Shown piece after piece: positions 33,721 through 44,662 of a DNA stretch of 64,000 bases. Where the stretch lies: contig BCIH01000011.1 of the NCBI GenBank assembly GCA_002897115.2, positions 466,804 through 530,803 of the forward strand, written 5' to 3'. The stretch's first letter is position 1, and each line of letters begins with the position of its first letter. The stretch is from Prototheca cutis. Lineage: Eukaryota; Chlorophyta; Trebouxiophyceae; Chlorellales; Chlorellaceae. Below the pieces are notes generated by a model. The model was not told where the DNA came from, ran no database searches, and worked only from the letters and a program-made list of their open reading frames with translations. A program made the position numbers and the translations under genes.

Positions 33721-35829
33721 TCAATCCTGCGACTGCTGCTGCTCTGTCGCCGGCGGTGGCACCGCGCTCCCCTCAACTGGTGGCCGGGCCGCGCTTTCCC
33801 CTGCCATCAGCTGTTCCAGGTCGATCTCCTGCAGGCTCACAATCCTCAGCCGCGCAGCGTCGTCCTGCCGGGGTCAAATGATCAATTGCAGTCTTCATCA
33901 GCGTTCGGAGGCGTGCAAACCTTGGTTCCGCGGCCGCATGCAAAACACTGCCGTGCATCAGACTGCCAACGTCAGCCGGGCCCATGAGCAGCAGAGCATG
34001 GAGGACGCCACTCTGCAACAGCCAAGCTCCCGAGTTTAATACCCCATCACTCAACCTCCAATCCCACACCTCTGTGGCCCCAAAGATCTTGCGGAGGTCC
34101 ACCTCCTTTGCTGCCTCTGCCGAAACAAGATCCTCCACCTGTGTCATGTACTGCAGCTTTGAGAACAGCGCCCTGTGGAGACAGGGAGGTGGCGGAGGAA
34201 GAGGGGGGCCCCTGGTCGGGCGGCGGGGGGTCCAGAACTACAGCTGGCATCGCAGGCCACAAGCTAAATGTATCACAACTAGGCCCCAAACCAGAAGGCC
34301 AACACAAAAGTACAGCTGTCCAAACAGCACCACACCACCCGGATCCAAACACACCCTCGCAAACCGGCCCGACCTGCTGGTGGCCTTGCGCTCGATGCCG
34401 GCACCTGTCATGCCCGCGGTCTCAAACATAACGGTGCCGTACTTGTCGTAGATGCGCTGCGCACGCTCCCGAATGGCTTCGGCCACCTGTGTGGAGATGA
34501 TGATCGGTTGCTGGCACGAGTCGTTGGCAACGCTCATGGCATGCTGACATCTGGGCCGGGAGCGTTCCCATGTGACTGTTTTTCCCCATCTTTGGATAGT
34601 TGACTGGGCTTGAAGGGGCCATGATGGACCAAGCGTCCCACGCACCAACCCCTCTACACCATGCCCTGCCTCAAACAGCCCAGAAGTAAAGGCAAAACCC
34701 TAGCAACACCCCTATTACCTCGGGGTCGGTGAGGCCCAGCCCCCTCTTCAGGGCCAAGAGGTCCTCGACCACATCTTGCTTGAAAGGCCGCTCGCGCAGG
34801 AGATACCACAAAAACTTGCGAAAGATCTCGATGCTCGTAAAGCCTGCATGAATGTTGTGGAGAGGTTCAGCATCATCATGTGACTGGAATCAGCCGCCAC
34901 TCATTTCTAATCCAGGCAATTCACCCTCCTTGCCACTCACTGTTAGCATGTTCCAATAATCAGTCTCATCGTCCGCATGGACCCTGGCCCCTTCCCACAC
35001 AAACACAAAAATACTAGTCCTCTCCACAATACATACATGCACATACCAGTGCGAAACCGGAGGCTGCCCAGGACACCGGGCGCCAGGCCCTCCCGGTTAT
35101 CTGGGAGGTACTGCGCGAGGGTACTGACCACCAGCTGGTTCTTATTGACGGTGCGCTGACGGCGGTACTGCGGGCTGAGCGTCCGCCGAGCCGCCTTGAC
35201 CACCGCCAGCAGCACGTTGGCCGCCAGCAGTGTGCACGCACCCAGTGCGGCGTAGCGCAGCGCAGGCTGCTCCACGATCCACGCCGGCATGCGCGGAAGG
35301 ATGGCCCACTCGTGGACCAGGCCCCGCTGCTCCCGGACCAGCTCGCCGACGGGGATCCCTGCCGCCACCGCCTCTTCAATGGCCGCATGCCGCACCTCCT
35401 CCGCCCTGGCCTCGGGCTCCACCTCACTTTCTTCCTCTGCTCGTTCCTCCTCTACCGCCGCGGTCTCCGCCGGCAGCGGGGCGGAATCAGCAGAGTGTTC
35501 TGCTGCCTGACGCCCGGTCTGGGACCGGCACAGCGCCGTTTGCCGGCTAGCGTCCGCTCTGCTTGGCGCAGCAAAGCCTGCATTACAGGATCAAAGGTCG
35601 TACCATCTCATCAAGTCTGCGATACACAGAACTCCCACCACCTGGCAGTGTCAACAACGGCAGGAGAAAATCCTCCCTCCCAGACTGGCTCACCTACAGG
35701 ACCCAGCACGGACCCAGTGCCAGCATTGGCCCCATGCAGGGGAACTCGTTGTCGATGGAATGGACCAACGAATAAGGCCCTGCAGGGCACGCTCAACTGG
35801 CTGGCTGTCGAACAGGTAGTGGCGCTCAT
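33721..35829 (-). CDS. Conserved plant/algal plastid-type membrane protein of unknown function
   Basis: I do not know the function. There are six exons: 35694-35829, 35047-35577, 34719-34843, 34374-34486, 34070-34172 and 33721-33864, in phase, giving 383 residues. Exon 1 (MSATTCSTASQLSVPCRALF) looks like a chloroplast transit peptide: Ser/Thr-rich, no acidic residues and weakly basic. An acidic, Glu/Ala-rich linker covers about residues 70-115, and one hydrophobic span (about 152-173, LRYAALGACTLLAANVLLAV) could cross a membrane. The remainder is the best-looking part: NKNQLVVSTLAQYLPDNREG, EIFRKFLWYLLRERPF, VAEAIRERAQRIYDKYGTVM and ERKATSRALFSKLQYMTQVE, a helical region that resembles a family I recall from plants and algae without an assigned role. 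The neighbour, UTP5, is divergent. Confidence 0.8.
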
Positions 35830-36952
35830 GGTCGAGCCTTCGTGAGGCGCTGACTCGACAAAGCACCCGAACAAACGACAATGGCCCTGTCACTTTGCGT
35901 CCATCAAGGCAATCGCGTGAATACCTCCAAAATATTCGCCAATTAATTTGCAACAGGGCCCTGGGACCCGGTGCATCTCTCATCGATGTCCGAGACTTCG
36001 GAGCCCGCAGCGGACCGCTCGCCCGTGGGATAGCCCACATTGAAACCACAAGCAAGCGGCTGCCATCTGGGCCTCAGGTGGGAGATCACAACGTGCATCA
36101 AGTCTTTAAGGAAATGTGGCACATTGAAAATCCCGCCATGNAAACATACATGTCATGAGATGATGATACGGAATTGACCGATTGCAATCACAACATTTTG
36201 CGCAGTCTGCTTGGCCGACCAATATCTCAGTGGGCAACGACCATCCATGCACATGTGAGCCCGGAAGGGTCCATCCCCGCATCAGTCTCATCTTGTAATG
36301 GGCCCGTCAATGCCTTGGTGATGCGTGCACATGCATCATGGAGCCTTACCATTGACCACTCTAACGATGGGCTGTCATTTGGGCCATTGTACCGAAACAT
36401 CTGCGCATGAGCCACTCTATTTCTGCGATCCCACGGTTCAGGATTCTATCAAGGTTCCACCTTCTTGGAGACCAGCCGCAACAACCAGCGTTTTCCAGGA
36501 AATTCCGGGGCATTCTGCATAGTGAAGCGTACCTTCAACGATGGTGCATATCCAGAACATTCCATGAAGGCCACCTGCACTGATAAGGGAAAGCTTCAGC
36601 ACAAGAATGGATCCCTGAACAGTTGCATACATTGTTAATATATGGAGCGCCGGCCCTAACGTCAACCAGGCCTCACCATCATGTTTCAGGTGGTTGCTGG
36701 CTGGCTCCGGGGTGGGCGAAATCGAAGGGCCCGGGAGATGGCGGGAAGGGCGCGAGACCCAGCACTCCTCGAGCATGGCCGACACCCAGCACCCCCAATT
36801 CAATGCATGCAGGCTCTGCAATGCAGCGTAAGGGCTGCCCTTGATGGCATTGAAATCATTGCAATATAGTCCTGTTGTCGGGACTGCCTTTCGTCCTGCA
36901 GCGTCCCTGGGATTAAGTAGGGGAGCAGCGCTGGTGACGGGCAGGGGCGAGC
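35830..36952. other. Intergenic between divergent plastid-type gene and UTP5
   Basis: About 1.1 kb with lower GC than its surroundings and no convincing coding frame; an N lies at 36141. It should contain two promoters. Confidence 0.5.
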
Positions 36953-39654
36953 ATGGGTCGCCCCGGTCCCCTGCTGGACCCAGAGGGCAGCCTGCTCGCC
37001 GTGGTGTCTGGCGAGTCCCGCGTCAAGATTTTTAATGCCTCGTCACAGCGCCTGCTCACGGAATTTGCGCCGGGCCTGCCCAGCGCTTCTGGCCAGGCCA
37101 CGCCAGGGGAGATTGTGACCAGCATTGCATGGGCGGGCAAGGTGTGTGGACTGAATGGCGTGGGGGTGGTGGACATGGCCCTTTTGTTGGAGGAGGTTTT
37201 CCGACAAGTGGAATAAATGCATGTCCAGCCAGTGCGAGCTGCAATTGCTGCATTCCCATGACTGCCTGTTCAGTGTGACCTGAGTTCCTTTTTTTTGGGG
37301 GGGGGGGGGGGGGGGGTTCCATTCGTTTGCATGGTGCATGAATTCGCATTTCCCATAAAGAAACACATAGCATTCAATCAAACAATCTAATGCAGGGCCG
37401 GGTGGCTGCGGGTACTGCCAGTGGTGCAATGAGGCTGTATGACACAGCGACGTCCACGTGCGTGTGGTCTACGACGGCCGGCACGGCCCCGGGGGGCGCG
37501 GCAGCTGTGGCGGCCTCGCCTTCAGGCGACCGCCTGCTGGCTGTGGGCTCTTCTGGCGGCGGCACGGTGCTGAGCACGAAATCCGGCGCGGCGCTGGCAC
37601 CCCTGGGCGCCGGCCAGCCGGCCAGCCGCGCGGTGTTTCTCGACGAGGCGCGGGCGCTGGTCTGCGGCACCACGGCCCGGATCCTGGACGTGGCCGGTGA
37701 CGGTGGCGCTGACCTGGCGCGCTGGACGGCGCACGCCGTCCCCGCGGCCGCACTGGCGGTCTCGGACTCGCGGCGCTGGGCGGCCAGCGCGGGCGCCGAC
37801 GAACGGGGCGCGACGGTGTGGAACCTGGCCGCGGGGAAAAAGGGCGGTCTCCGGCGCAAGACCCCCGCCGCTATCGTCCAACTCAGTGCTCCCGTCGCGG
37901 CGCTGATCCTGGGCGAGACCGAGACCGACAGCGCTGGCGGGGGAGATGCAGCGCTGGCCCTCGCGGCGGTCCTGCAGTCTGGCGGCCTCGAGGTGTTTGT
38001 CGTCCCCTCGCCGCCAGCGGGCAAGCACAACCCGCCCGTGCAGGCGCGCCGCATTGCCTCGGCTGCCAAGGGTAGCACCGTGCTTGCCGCACGCGTGACT
38101 GGCTGTGACGATGCAGGTTTGTGTGTGGCTTGTGCTGGTCAGAGTCGTGGGGCTTCACCCGTGCCATGGGCTGACCACCCCGCACCCTCGGGGCGTGGCC
38201 GGCGGGAAATGTCCCTATCGTAGTGCATTGTTGAATGACAGCGACGCTCGAAGCAGACCCCATCAACCTCAACACCCCCTATACCCTACCAGGGTGCACG
38301 CTGCAGCTGGTGCTAGGTCCATCGGCCAAGCCTTCCTTCCAGACGCAGCGGATAACCTTTGGGGCCGAGCCTGTGACCCTGACCCTGACCGCGGACAAGG
38401 TGTGAAGAGGCTGCACTGGCACTTTTTTGTTGTCGGTGGGAAAAGGAGAGGAGAGCATGGCACTGCAGGCATGGGATTCTCAGCCACCTGCTCAAAGTTC
38501 GGGGACCAAAGTATTCATAGCCACTCATCAATCAACCCTTGATGCAACAGTCGGTCCTGTTTGACAGCAACAGCAACGTTGCGGCGGGCAGCGGTGACGC
38601 TGCAGGCGATGACATGATCACCAGTCGCCGCGGCGGCCGGCCGGCGGTGCTGGGGGCATCTGACGTGACGACAGCGGCGACGGCCGCCGGGGTCAAGCGC
38701 GGCGCGGAGGCTGAGCCCGGTGCGGACGCAGGGCAGCTGTCCGAGGACGGTACGCTGGACGCCGTGGCCGCCGCCGACGAGCGGCCGCTGGGCGAGCGTG
38801 TCGCGGCGATGAGCCGGGCCGCGGCGGCCGCCGACGCACTGGCCGGGGCAGCCCCCTCCGGAGCTGCAGCAGCTGCCACAGCGGCACCCACCGACGGCCC
38901 GCTGACCGCAGCGTCATTGACGGTGCTGCTGTCTCAGGCCCTGCGGGCTGGCGACGGTGCGCTGCTGGAGCGGTGCCTGGCAGTGCGCAAGCGCCGCGTC
39001 GTGGAGGCCAGCGTGGCGGGCCTGGCCGCGGGCGAAGCCGCTGCACTGCTGCGGGCGCTGGCGGCGCTGCTGGACGCGCGGCCGCGGCGCGGGGAAGAAC
39101 TCGCGGCATGGCTGCGGGCGCTGCTGCGGTGCCACGCGGGGGCGCTGGGCGCCAACCCGGCCGCCGCCCGCGCGCTGTCCACGCTGGGCCAGGCCGTCGA
39201 ATCGCGGCTGGCAGTGCACGGCCCTCTCCTCGCCCTCAGTGGCAGGCTCGACCTCGTGGTCGCACAGGCGCAGCGTGCACAGCGTGCGGGCGGTGCGATG
39301 GCCGCTGCCACGGCTGCGGCGCCGGGGACGATCCATGTCCGTCTGGGCGACGACGACTCGGTGGTGGTCGAGCAAGTCTGGGACGAGGCGGGCATTGCTG
39401 GCGAGGGCAGGTGCGCAAAGGATTTTGTGGTGTACTGGGATTGAAGGAAACTGTGAGGATCGAATGCTATGCAGGCGTTCTCGAGCACATGCTTGAGCGA
39501 TTCCCATGTGCCATCCAGCAAACGCCCATACGTATCTTGTCTCACGTACAATACCTGCAGTGAGAGCGAGGAGTCGTCCGAGTACGAGTCTGAGGAAGAG
39601 AGCGACGACGAGGGCCTGGCGAATGGTCTGGGAACGCCGAGTGACAGCGAATAG
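36953..39654 (+). CDS. UTP5: U3 snoRNP protein UTP5/WDR43, SSU processome (t-UTP)
   Basis: Part of the t-UTP/UtpA module that starts 18S pre-rRNA processing. Exons 36953-37141, 37396-38116, 38293-38399, 38551-39410 and 39561-39654 are in phase and give 656 residues (human WDR43 677). The N-terminal half is a WD40 propeller: MGRPGPLLDPEGSLLAVV, VAAGTASGAMRLYDTATSTC and DERGATVWNLAAGKK are repeat edges. A linker of about 120 residues follows, then the Utp12 domain: LTVLLSQALRAGDGALLERC, LLRALAALLDARPRRGEELA and GPLLALSGRLDLVVAQ. The C-terminus is an acidic Ser/Glu tail (SESEESSEYESEEESDDEG), common in nucleolar proteins. Intron 1 contains T8 followed by G20. Confidence 0.93.
37289..37316. repeat. 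T8-G20 homopolymer tract in UTP5 intron 1
   Basis: A T8 run is followed directly by G20 on the sense strand, inside intron 37142-37395. Comparable pyrimidine-then-G tracts occur in PP2A B'' and FTHFS introns. Confidence 0.9.
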
Positions 39655-40085
39655 ACCAAGGCACGGCCGTGCCTTTTCTGGCTGGAGCGTGCAGCGGAAA
39701 CTTGATTCATTCTCTTACCCCATGGGCTCGATGTGTAAAAATGGAAAGAATTTTTGCTATCCGTTCCGGAGCCTCAATTGAGACAGCAGATGCCAGCCGC
39801 CGGGTGCGCTGCCGCCAGGGGGAGGGAGCGAGGCAACATGGCCAGACGGAACCTCCCTCACGCCGAAAGCAGGACAGGACAGGCCCCGGAGGTAGCCAGC
39901 GCCGCACACGGGAGGCTCTCCTGGATTGCCCATTTCACAACCTCACGCACCAGCAGCATACGGCAAAATACAAAAGAAATTTGTCCCGAGTAATAGGCTG
40001 CAGTGGGTAGATTCTCGAGCAGGCGGCGGGCAGGGACTACCCAACCCCCTCGCAACCGGGCAGTCACCCCCGGCATCCCGGCGCA
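39655..40085. other. Intergenic between UTP5 and GAR1
   Basis: About 430 bases between two plus-strand genes. No coding frame seen; it should hold the UTP5 3' UTR and the GAR1 promoter. Confidence 0.5.
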
Positions 40086-41475
40086 ATGCGGGCACCCTCG
40101 CGGGGTCGGGGCGGTTTTGGAAGAGGAGGTGAGCGGTTTGAGTATACATGCATGGGCCCTGGTGGACGCGATGGGCACCGCTGGCATGTCGCTGGCGTCG
40201 CCCGGGACCGGCCGGCGCCCTGGCATCCTCCACGACCGTCTCGGCCTGCATTCGCTGCGGCATGCCTTTTTCAAACGTGTTTATATCTCTGTGCCGTGAT
40301 GACAGGCGGTACTGGCGGGTTTGGGGGCAGGGGAGGCAGCTTTGGCGGTCGGGGTGGCGGGTTTGGAGGCANGGGCGGCAGGGGTGGCGGTGGCTACGAC
40401 CAGGGCCCCCCTGCGTCCGTCATCGAGGCGGGCACATTTGAGCACCCCTGCGAGGGAGAGGCCGTGATCAAGTTGGCAGACTCCAAGCAGGTAAGGGCTG
40501 GAGGGGGGATGGAGGGTGCACCCGGGTATGTGTCCCTGCCGGTTGCGTGGCTATTGCCCTAAGGAACTACAGAAGCGACGATGGATCTTGCCCCCTGTCT
40601 GTGCAGGTGCCGTACTTCAATGCCCCCATCTTCGTGGAGAACAAGACCCAGATTGGCAAGGTGGACGAGATCTTCGGGCAGATTAACAACGTGGTACGTA
40701 GGGCGAGAAGAGAATGCAATTCTTTGGGAGAGAGCGCGTGTGCTACTGTGTTGTAGCAAGGCGCATGCAGAAGGTTGCATGCGCCACAACAAAAGGGATC
40801 CTTTGCCTATAGATGGAAACTCTCTTGCAAGTCGACTCCTCTCCAACCCGCCCACCCTGTTATAACAATTTCCTATGCAGTTCTTCACGGTGAAGATGAG
40901 CGAGGGTGTGGTTGCCACATCGTACAACAAGGGAGACAAGTTCTTCATCGATCCGGCAAAGCTCCTGCCCCAAGAACGGTGAGAGGATCAGTTGTCTTTG
41001 GGACGGGGGAAAGGGGAGGAAATGGGTTGGGAGTGGATGCGTGCCCCAATTTTATATTGCAGTACCTCGAAGGCAAAGAAATACACTGCCTGTGCATCTC
41101 AAGGGCGGCACCCATGTCCTGCTCCCCCCGCATCGCCCAGGTTCCTGCCCAAGCCCAAGGGCGCCGGCGGCGGCCGTGGTGCGGGTGCCGGCCGTGGCGG
41201 CCGGGGAGGCGGCCGTGGTGGTGGCCGGGGCGGCTTTGGCGGGCGTGGCGGCACTGGTGGCGGCTTTGGCGGCCGGGGCGGCGGCAGGGGCCGGAGCCCA
41301 GGTAGAGACAGAAGACCGTCTGCGTGTGAAAGTACTGGGGTTGCATGGGACCCCTCTGTATGGTATTTGCGGCTGTGTGTGGTCCGGACTGCGTGTCGTC
41401 GTACCAACGATGAACCCTGTTTTCTATTACACACAGGTGGCTTCCGTGGCCGTGGCAGCGGTGGTTTCCGTGGCA

Positions 41476-41480
<5 letters not shown>
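40086..41480 (+). CDS. GAR1: H/ACA snoRNP subunit GAR1 (3' end lost in assembly gap)
   Basis: GAR1 binds the pseudouridine synthase Cbf5/dyskerin in H/ACA RNPs that modify rRNA. Exons are 40086-40128, 40306-40490, 40607-40693, 40881-40978, 41141-41301 and 41437 onward. Exon 1 ([14 protein letters not shown]) joins [11 protein letters not shown] in phase 1 to make the N-terminal RGG box. The core barrel reads [56 protein letters not shown] and [20 protein letters not shown], which is typical. The C-terminal RGG box ([20 protein letters not shown] and [13 protein letters not shown]) is cut at 41480 by a 79-base C run and 41 Ns, so the stop codon is not visible. An N at 40372 falls in the N-terminal glycine box. 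Confidence 0.95.
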
Positions 41481-41558
<78 letters not shown>

Positions 41559-41652
41559 NNNNNNNNNNNNNNNNNNNNNNNNNNNNNNNNNNNNNNNNNG
41601 GCATGTGTGCTATCTATCTTCCTACCGTTCCCCCCCCCCCCCCCCCCCCCCC
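41480..41652. repeat. Assembly gap: C79 run, 41 Ns, unique sequence, C23 run
   Basis: C79 at 41480-41558, Ns at 41559-41599 and a second C run at 41630-41652. It interrupts the C-terminal coding exon of GAR1 and is most simply a gap padded by low-complexity sequence; the true length is unknown. Confidence 0.9.
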
Positions 41653-42530
41653 AATTCCCTCCTTGTTTTCCTTCACCCAACAAGACAGGCGCTTTGAGCA
41701 TCACACACATCTCTCTTTCTCTCTGCGTTGTCGGCTCTACATGACAGTCCCGCCGCGGTCGCGGCGTTTAAAACAGGATTACGAATGCGTGGGGACCAGG
41801 GGGGGATGTATACAGGCCGTGCCAGAGCGGGCAGCACAGCAGGGGTTTCAAGACGGTGATGCTGTGGGCAATCGTTTCAACCCCTTAGTAGGAGGAAAGA
41901 ATGAAGTTTGGAGCTACAACCAGCCAATCTTCAAGCAGAGACAAGCACTTGTTGAGCCGATCGCGCGAGGGGGGACGAGGCACTCGTCTCTCTCTTGTCT
42001 AGAGAAGAACAAGGCACTCCTGAATCATCGGCCCAGACTGACGGGAGGCGAGTTGGAGGGCTTGCATGTTGCGGCGCGAGTGTCCATCGTGGACACAGCA
42101 GCGTGGAATGGGGCTAGGTTTGGAATGCAGCAGAATGCATGGATAAAGTCTTCTCGGGTGATGCACAGACACACACAGACACAAGGAGCCTTGTGTGGGC
42201 CGCGTCAGCGGTGCATGGTCGCCGGGGCGAGGGATTGCCCCGGGCACAAGGGCAAACGCAGCAGGGTGTACTACGCAAAGGGACACAAGTTTGCAAAGGC
42301 CACCTGGGCGTGCGGGGCCAAAGAGGGGGGTTGAATACTCCTTCGACCAAAGTGGGAAAGCTGAACGCCGTCGATGGCCCTTGTTGTGGAGCGGTTAAGG
42401 GATGGACAGCGCCAGATGTGCCTGGGAAACATAAGACAGCGCCGTTCACCCCATCGCCGGGGGGAGGGGAGGTATGAATGATGGTATCTCTGCGGGGGNA
42501 TACACCGGCAACTCCTCGAATCCTCCGCAC
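41653..42530. other. Intergenic between convergent GAR1 and bHLH genes
   Basis: About 880 bases; an N lies at 42499. No coding-like frame seen; the 3' UTRs of both neighbours should lie here. Confidence 0.45.
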
Positions 42531-44302
42531 TCACTCCCGGAGGCTGGCACCCCGCCGCTTCTTTTCCGTTGCTGCAGGGGCATCAAACACAACAGCCGAT
42601 ACGAGGGCCTGGACCTCTGCCAGGCTGACAGCTTGGCCCGGCTCCTGGCGGGCCTGGAACACGTCGCAGACCATGCCGTTGGCCGTGGTGGTCACCGCCG
42701 CGGTCTTGATGGCGAGGGGCACCTGCTTGAGCGTGCGCACCACGTCCGACAACAGTCCCGGTCGGTCCTGGCAGTGCACCTTGACATAGAGCACGTCGCC
42801 CATGGCCTCTACCACCACGCCTTCCTCCAGGCCCGTGCCGTCCGCGGGGGCCTGCGGCAGTTCTGGGTGCGAATCCGTCGACCGCTGCGACGCGGTTGAA
42901 GGCTCGTGCGCGACCTCGACACATGCATTCCCGTCGATCACGCCGGCGTGGCCCGGCGTGCCACCTGCCGTCGCCGTCGTCCCGGCCGACAGCGCGTCGT
43001 AGCCGCCGGAGATGGCCGACGACGAGCCACCAGCTCCTCGCGCGCGGGCCCCTTCGGCGAGGGACAGACGGTCGCGCAGGCTGCGGACGAGCTGAATGGT
43101 GTCGGCCAGCACGACGTGCTTGGGCCGTCGGGAATCCGCGGCATCCGTCGACCCGTCAGCCGACCCCGCCGGCGGCACCAGGTCACGCAGCTCGTCGATC
43201 AGGGAGTTAATGCGGTCGCGGCGCTGCTTCTCCACCGTGCTATGGCTGACATGCGGCTTGCCGGGTGGGGGGGCAGCGGGCCTGCCCCGCGCTTCGGGGG
43301 TCGCCACGCTGCCGCCGCCGCTGGGCCTGGGGCCCAGTGCGGGGGAGCCCGCCGCGCTGCCTGCCATGCCGGGTCGCGGCGGGCCCCGTATCGCGCCCGC
43401 GCCATTGCTGGCCATCCGGCTCTCGGCCCGCGGCTGCAGGGCCTGGGCGGTGCCCACGGGCGCGCGTGGCATGCCCGTGGCGATGGTGAGGTCCCCGGGG
43501 ACAAACGGCGTCATGGGTGTGCCGCCCACCCCGGGGGGGGAGTCCAGGTACTCCAACTTCACATCGGGTCCGGGGGATGCAGAGGGCGGCAGGAACGGCG
43601 AATCCCGCCCGTGGTGGTCAGGGTACAGATTCAGGTTCATCATGTAGTCATAGTCGCCGCGGGGCGGAGGCTGCACCGCGGCGTTGCTCGGCAGGTGCGG
43701 CTGCACAGCAGCGGGTCGATGGGGGTGGTGGGTTTGTCGACAGTTCCTGTCGCGGAGGGGCACTTGACAACACATGGCAGGAAGGGGCCACCACCCCGTG
43801 TCCCATCCAGAACATGTGCACACGTACACACACGCGCACACACAAACAAGCTGTCTGGCTCCCACGCTCGGCATACGTAGACCACCAACCAGAAAATCCC
43901 CAAACAGTGCAATGGATCTTGAAGCAAGACACCAGAAGACCTCTCTGCACGCACCTGGAACTGCAGGGACGCCGGTGGTCGGCCGGTGCCGAGAAACTGG
44001 AGCGGCGGGGCCTGCTGCAGGGGGTCCCCCANGCCGCGGCCATGCTGCCGCTCCATAAAGCCCAGCACGTCTTCAAGTTCCTTGTCCGTAAAGGTGTAGT
44101 CAAATTCTCCTGGCTCAGGTGCAGGCAGGGGACGTGTGAGGGGCAGGGAAAAGGGCGTTGAGTCATACAGCCCTAAAATGCACCACCATCATCACCAGCT
44201 GGCCGTGCAGGCGCCGAACGCCGTGTCCGGGACGCGGTACAGGCCGGACTCCGTCTTACCAAATGTGCTCATCGGGAACGAGGGGTCCAGGGGGGCGGAC
44301 AT
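42531..44302 (-). CDS. bHLH transcription factor with C-terminal ACT-like domain
   Basis: Probable DNA-binding regulator. Exons 44260-44302 (MSAPLDPSFPMSTF), 43955-44109 and 42531-43700 are in phase and give 455 residues. The bHLH reads KPHVSHSTVEKQRRDRINSL, with a basic region containing the H..E..RR pattern expected for E-box binding, then IDELRDLVPP, a Ser/Asp-rich loop and KHVVLADTIQLVRSLRDRLS. After a low-complexity linker, the C-terminal 80 residues (DVLYVKVHCQDRPGLLSDVV, then LAIKTAAVTTTANGMVCDVF) have the strand-helix pattern of an ACT domain, used for dimerisation in many plant bHLH proteins. The N-terminal 100 residues are rich in Pro/Gln and acidic patches, possibly an activation region. 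The target genes are unknown. An N at 44032 hits one codon. Confidence 0.85.
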
Positions 44303-44662
44303 GCTCGCCTGCATCGATCACCGGGGGACCCTAGGCTCCGGCCAGGAGGAGCGTCTTGCTTTCTCCTCTGCAGAGCCTTACGACTTCACGCCATCACCCT
44401 TCTACCCACCCGAGTGTAAAGTTCTGTGAACGGACAATGCTGGCGGCCAGTTCCGCCATTTGCGTGGTCTTTCCGTAAGCCGCGGTGGGCATCGCTCGGA
44501 CGTCCTCGGCAATGGCCTTTTGCCCGGGAGGTGCGACATCCAGTTCGACCCCGGACACCCACAGTGATGCGCCCAGACGGCCCAGCCCCGCTTTTGGGGG
44601 CTCCGACAGGGCCGGCCTCGCCCTCTTTCCGTTGGAAGTAGGAGTGGGAGCAATCAGCTACA
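44303..44662. promoter_or_regulatory. Shared promoter region of bHLH and uL16 genes
   Basis: A 360-base gap between divergent start codons. No coding frame seen. Both 5' UTRs and promoters must be here. Confidence 0.45.

Noticed and set aside
41480..41558. GAR1 truncation as a real loss of the C-terminal RGG box
   Set aside because: The break coincides with a homopolymer and N gap, so an assembly failure is the simpler reading.
43760..43874. An upstream in-frame Met extending the bHLH protein with a Cys/Val run
   Set aside because: The run is (TG)n intron sequence; exons at 43955-44109 and 44260-44302 give a coherent N-terminus in phase.
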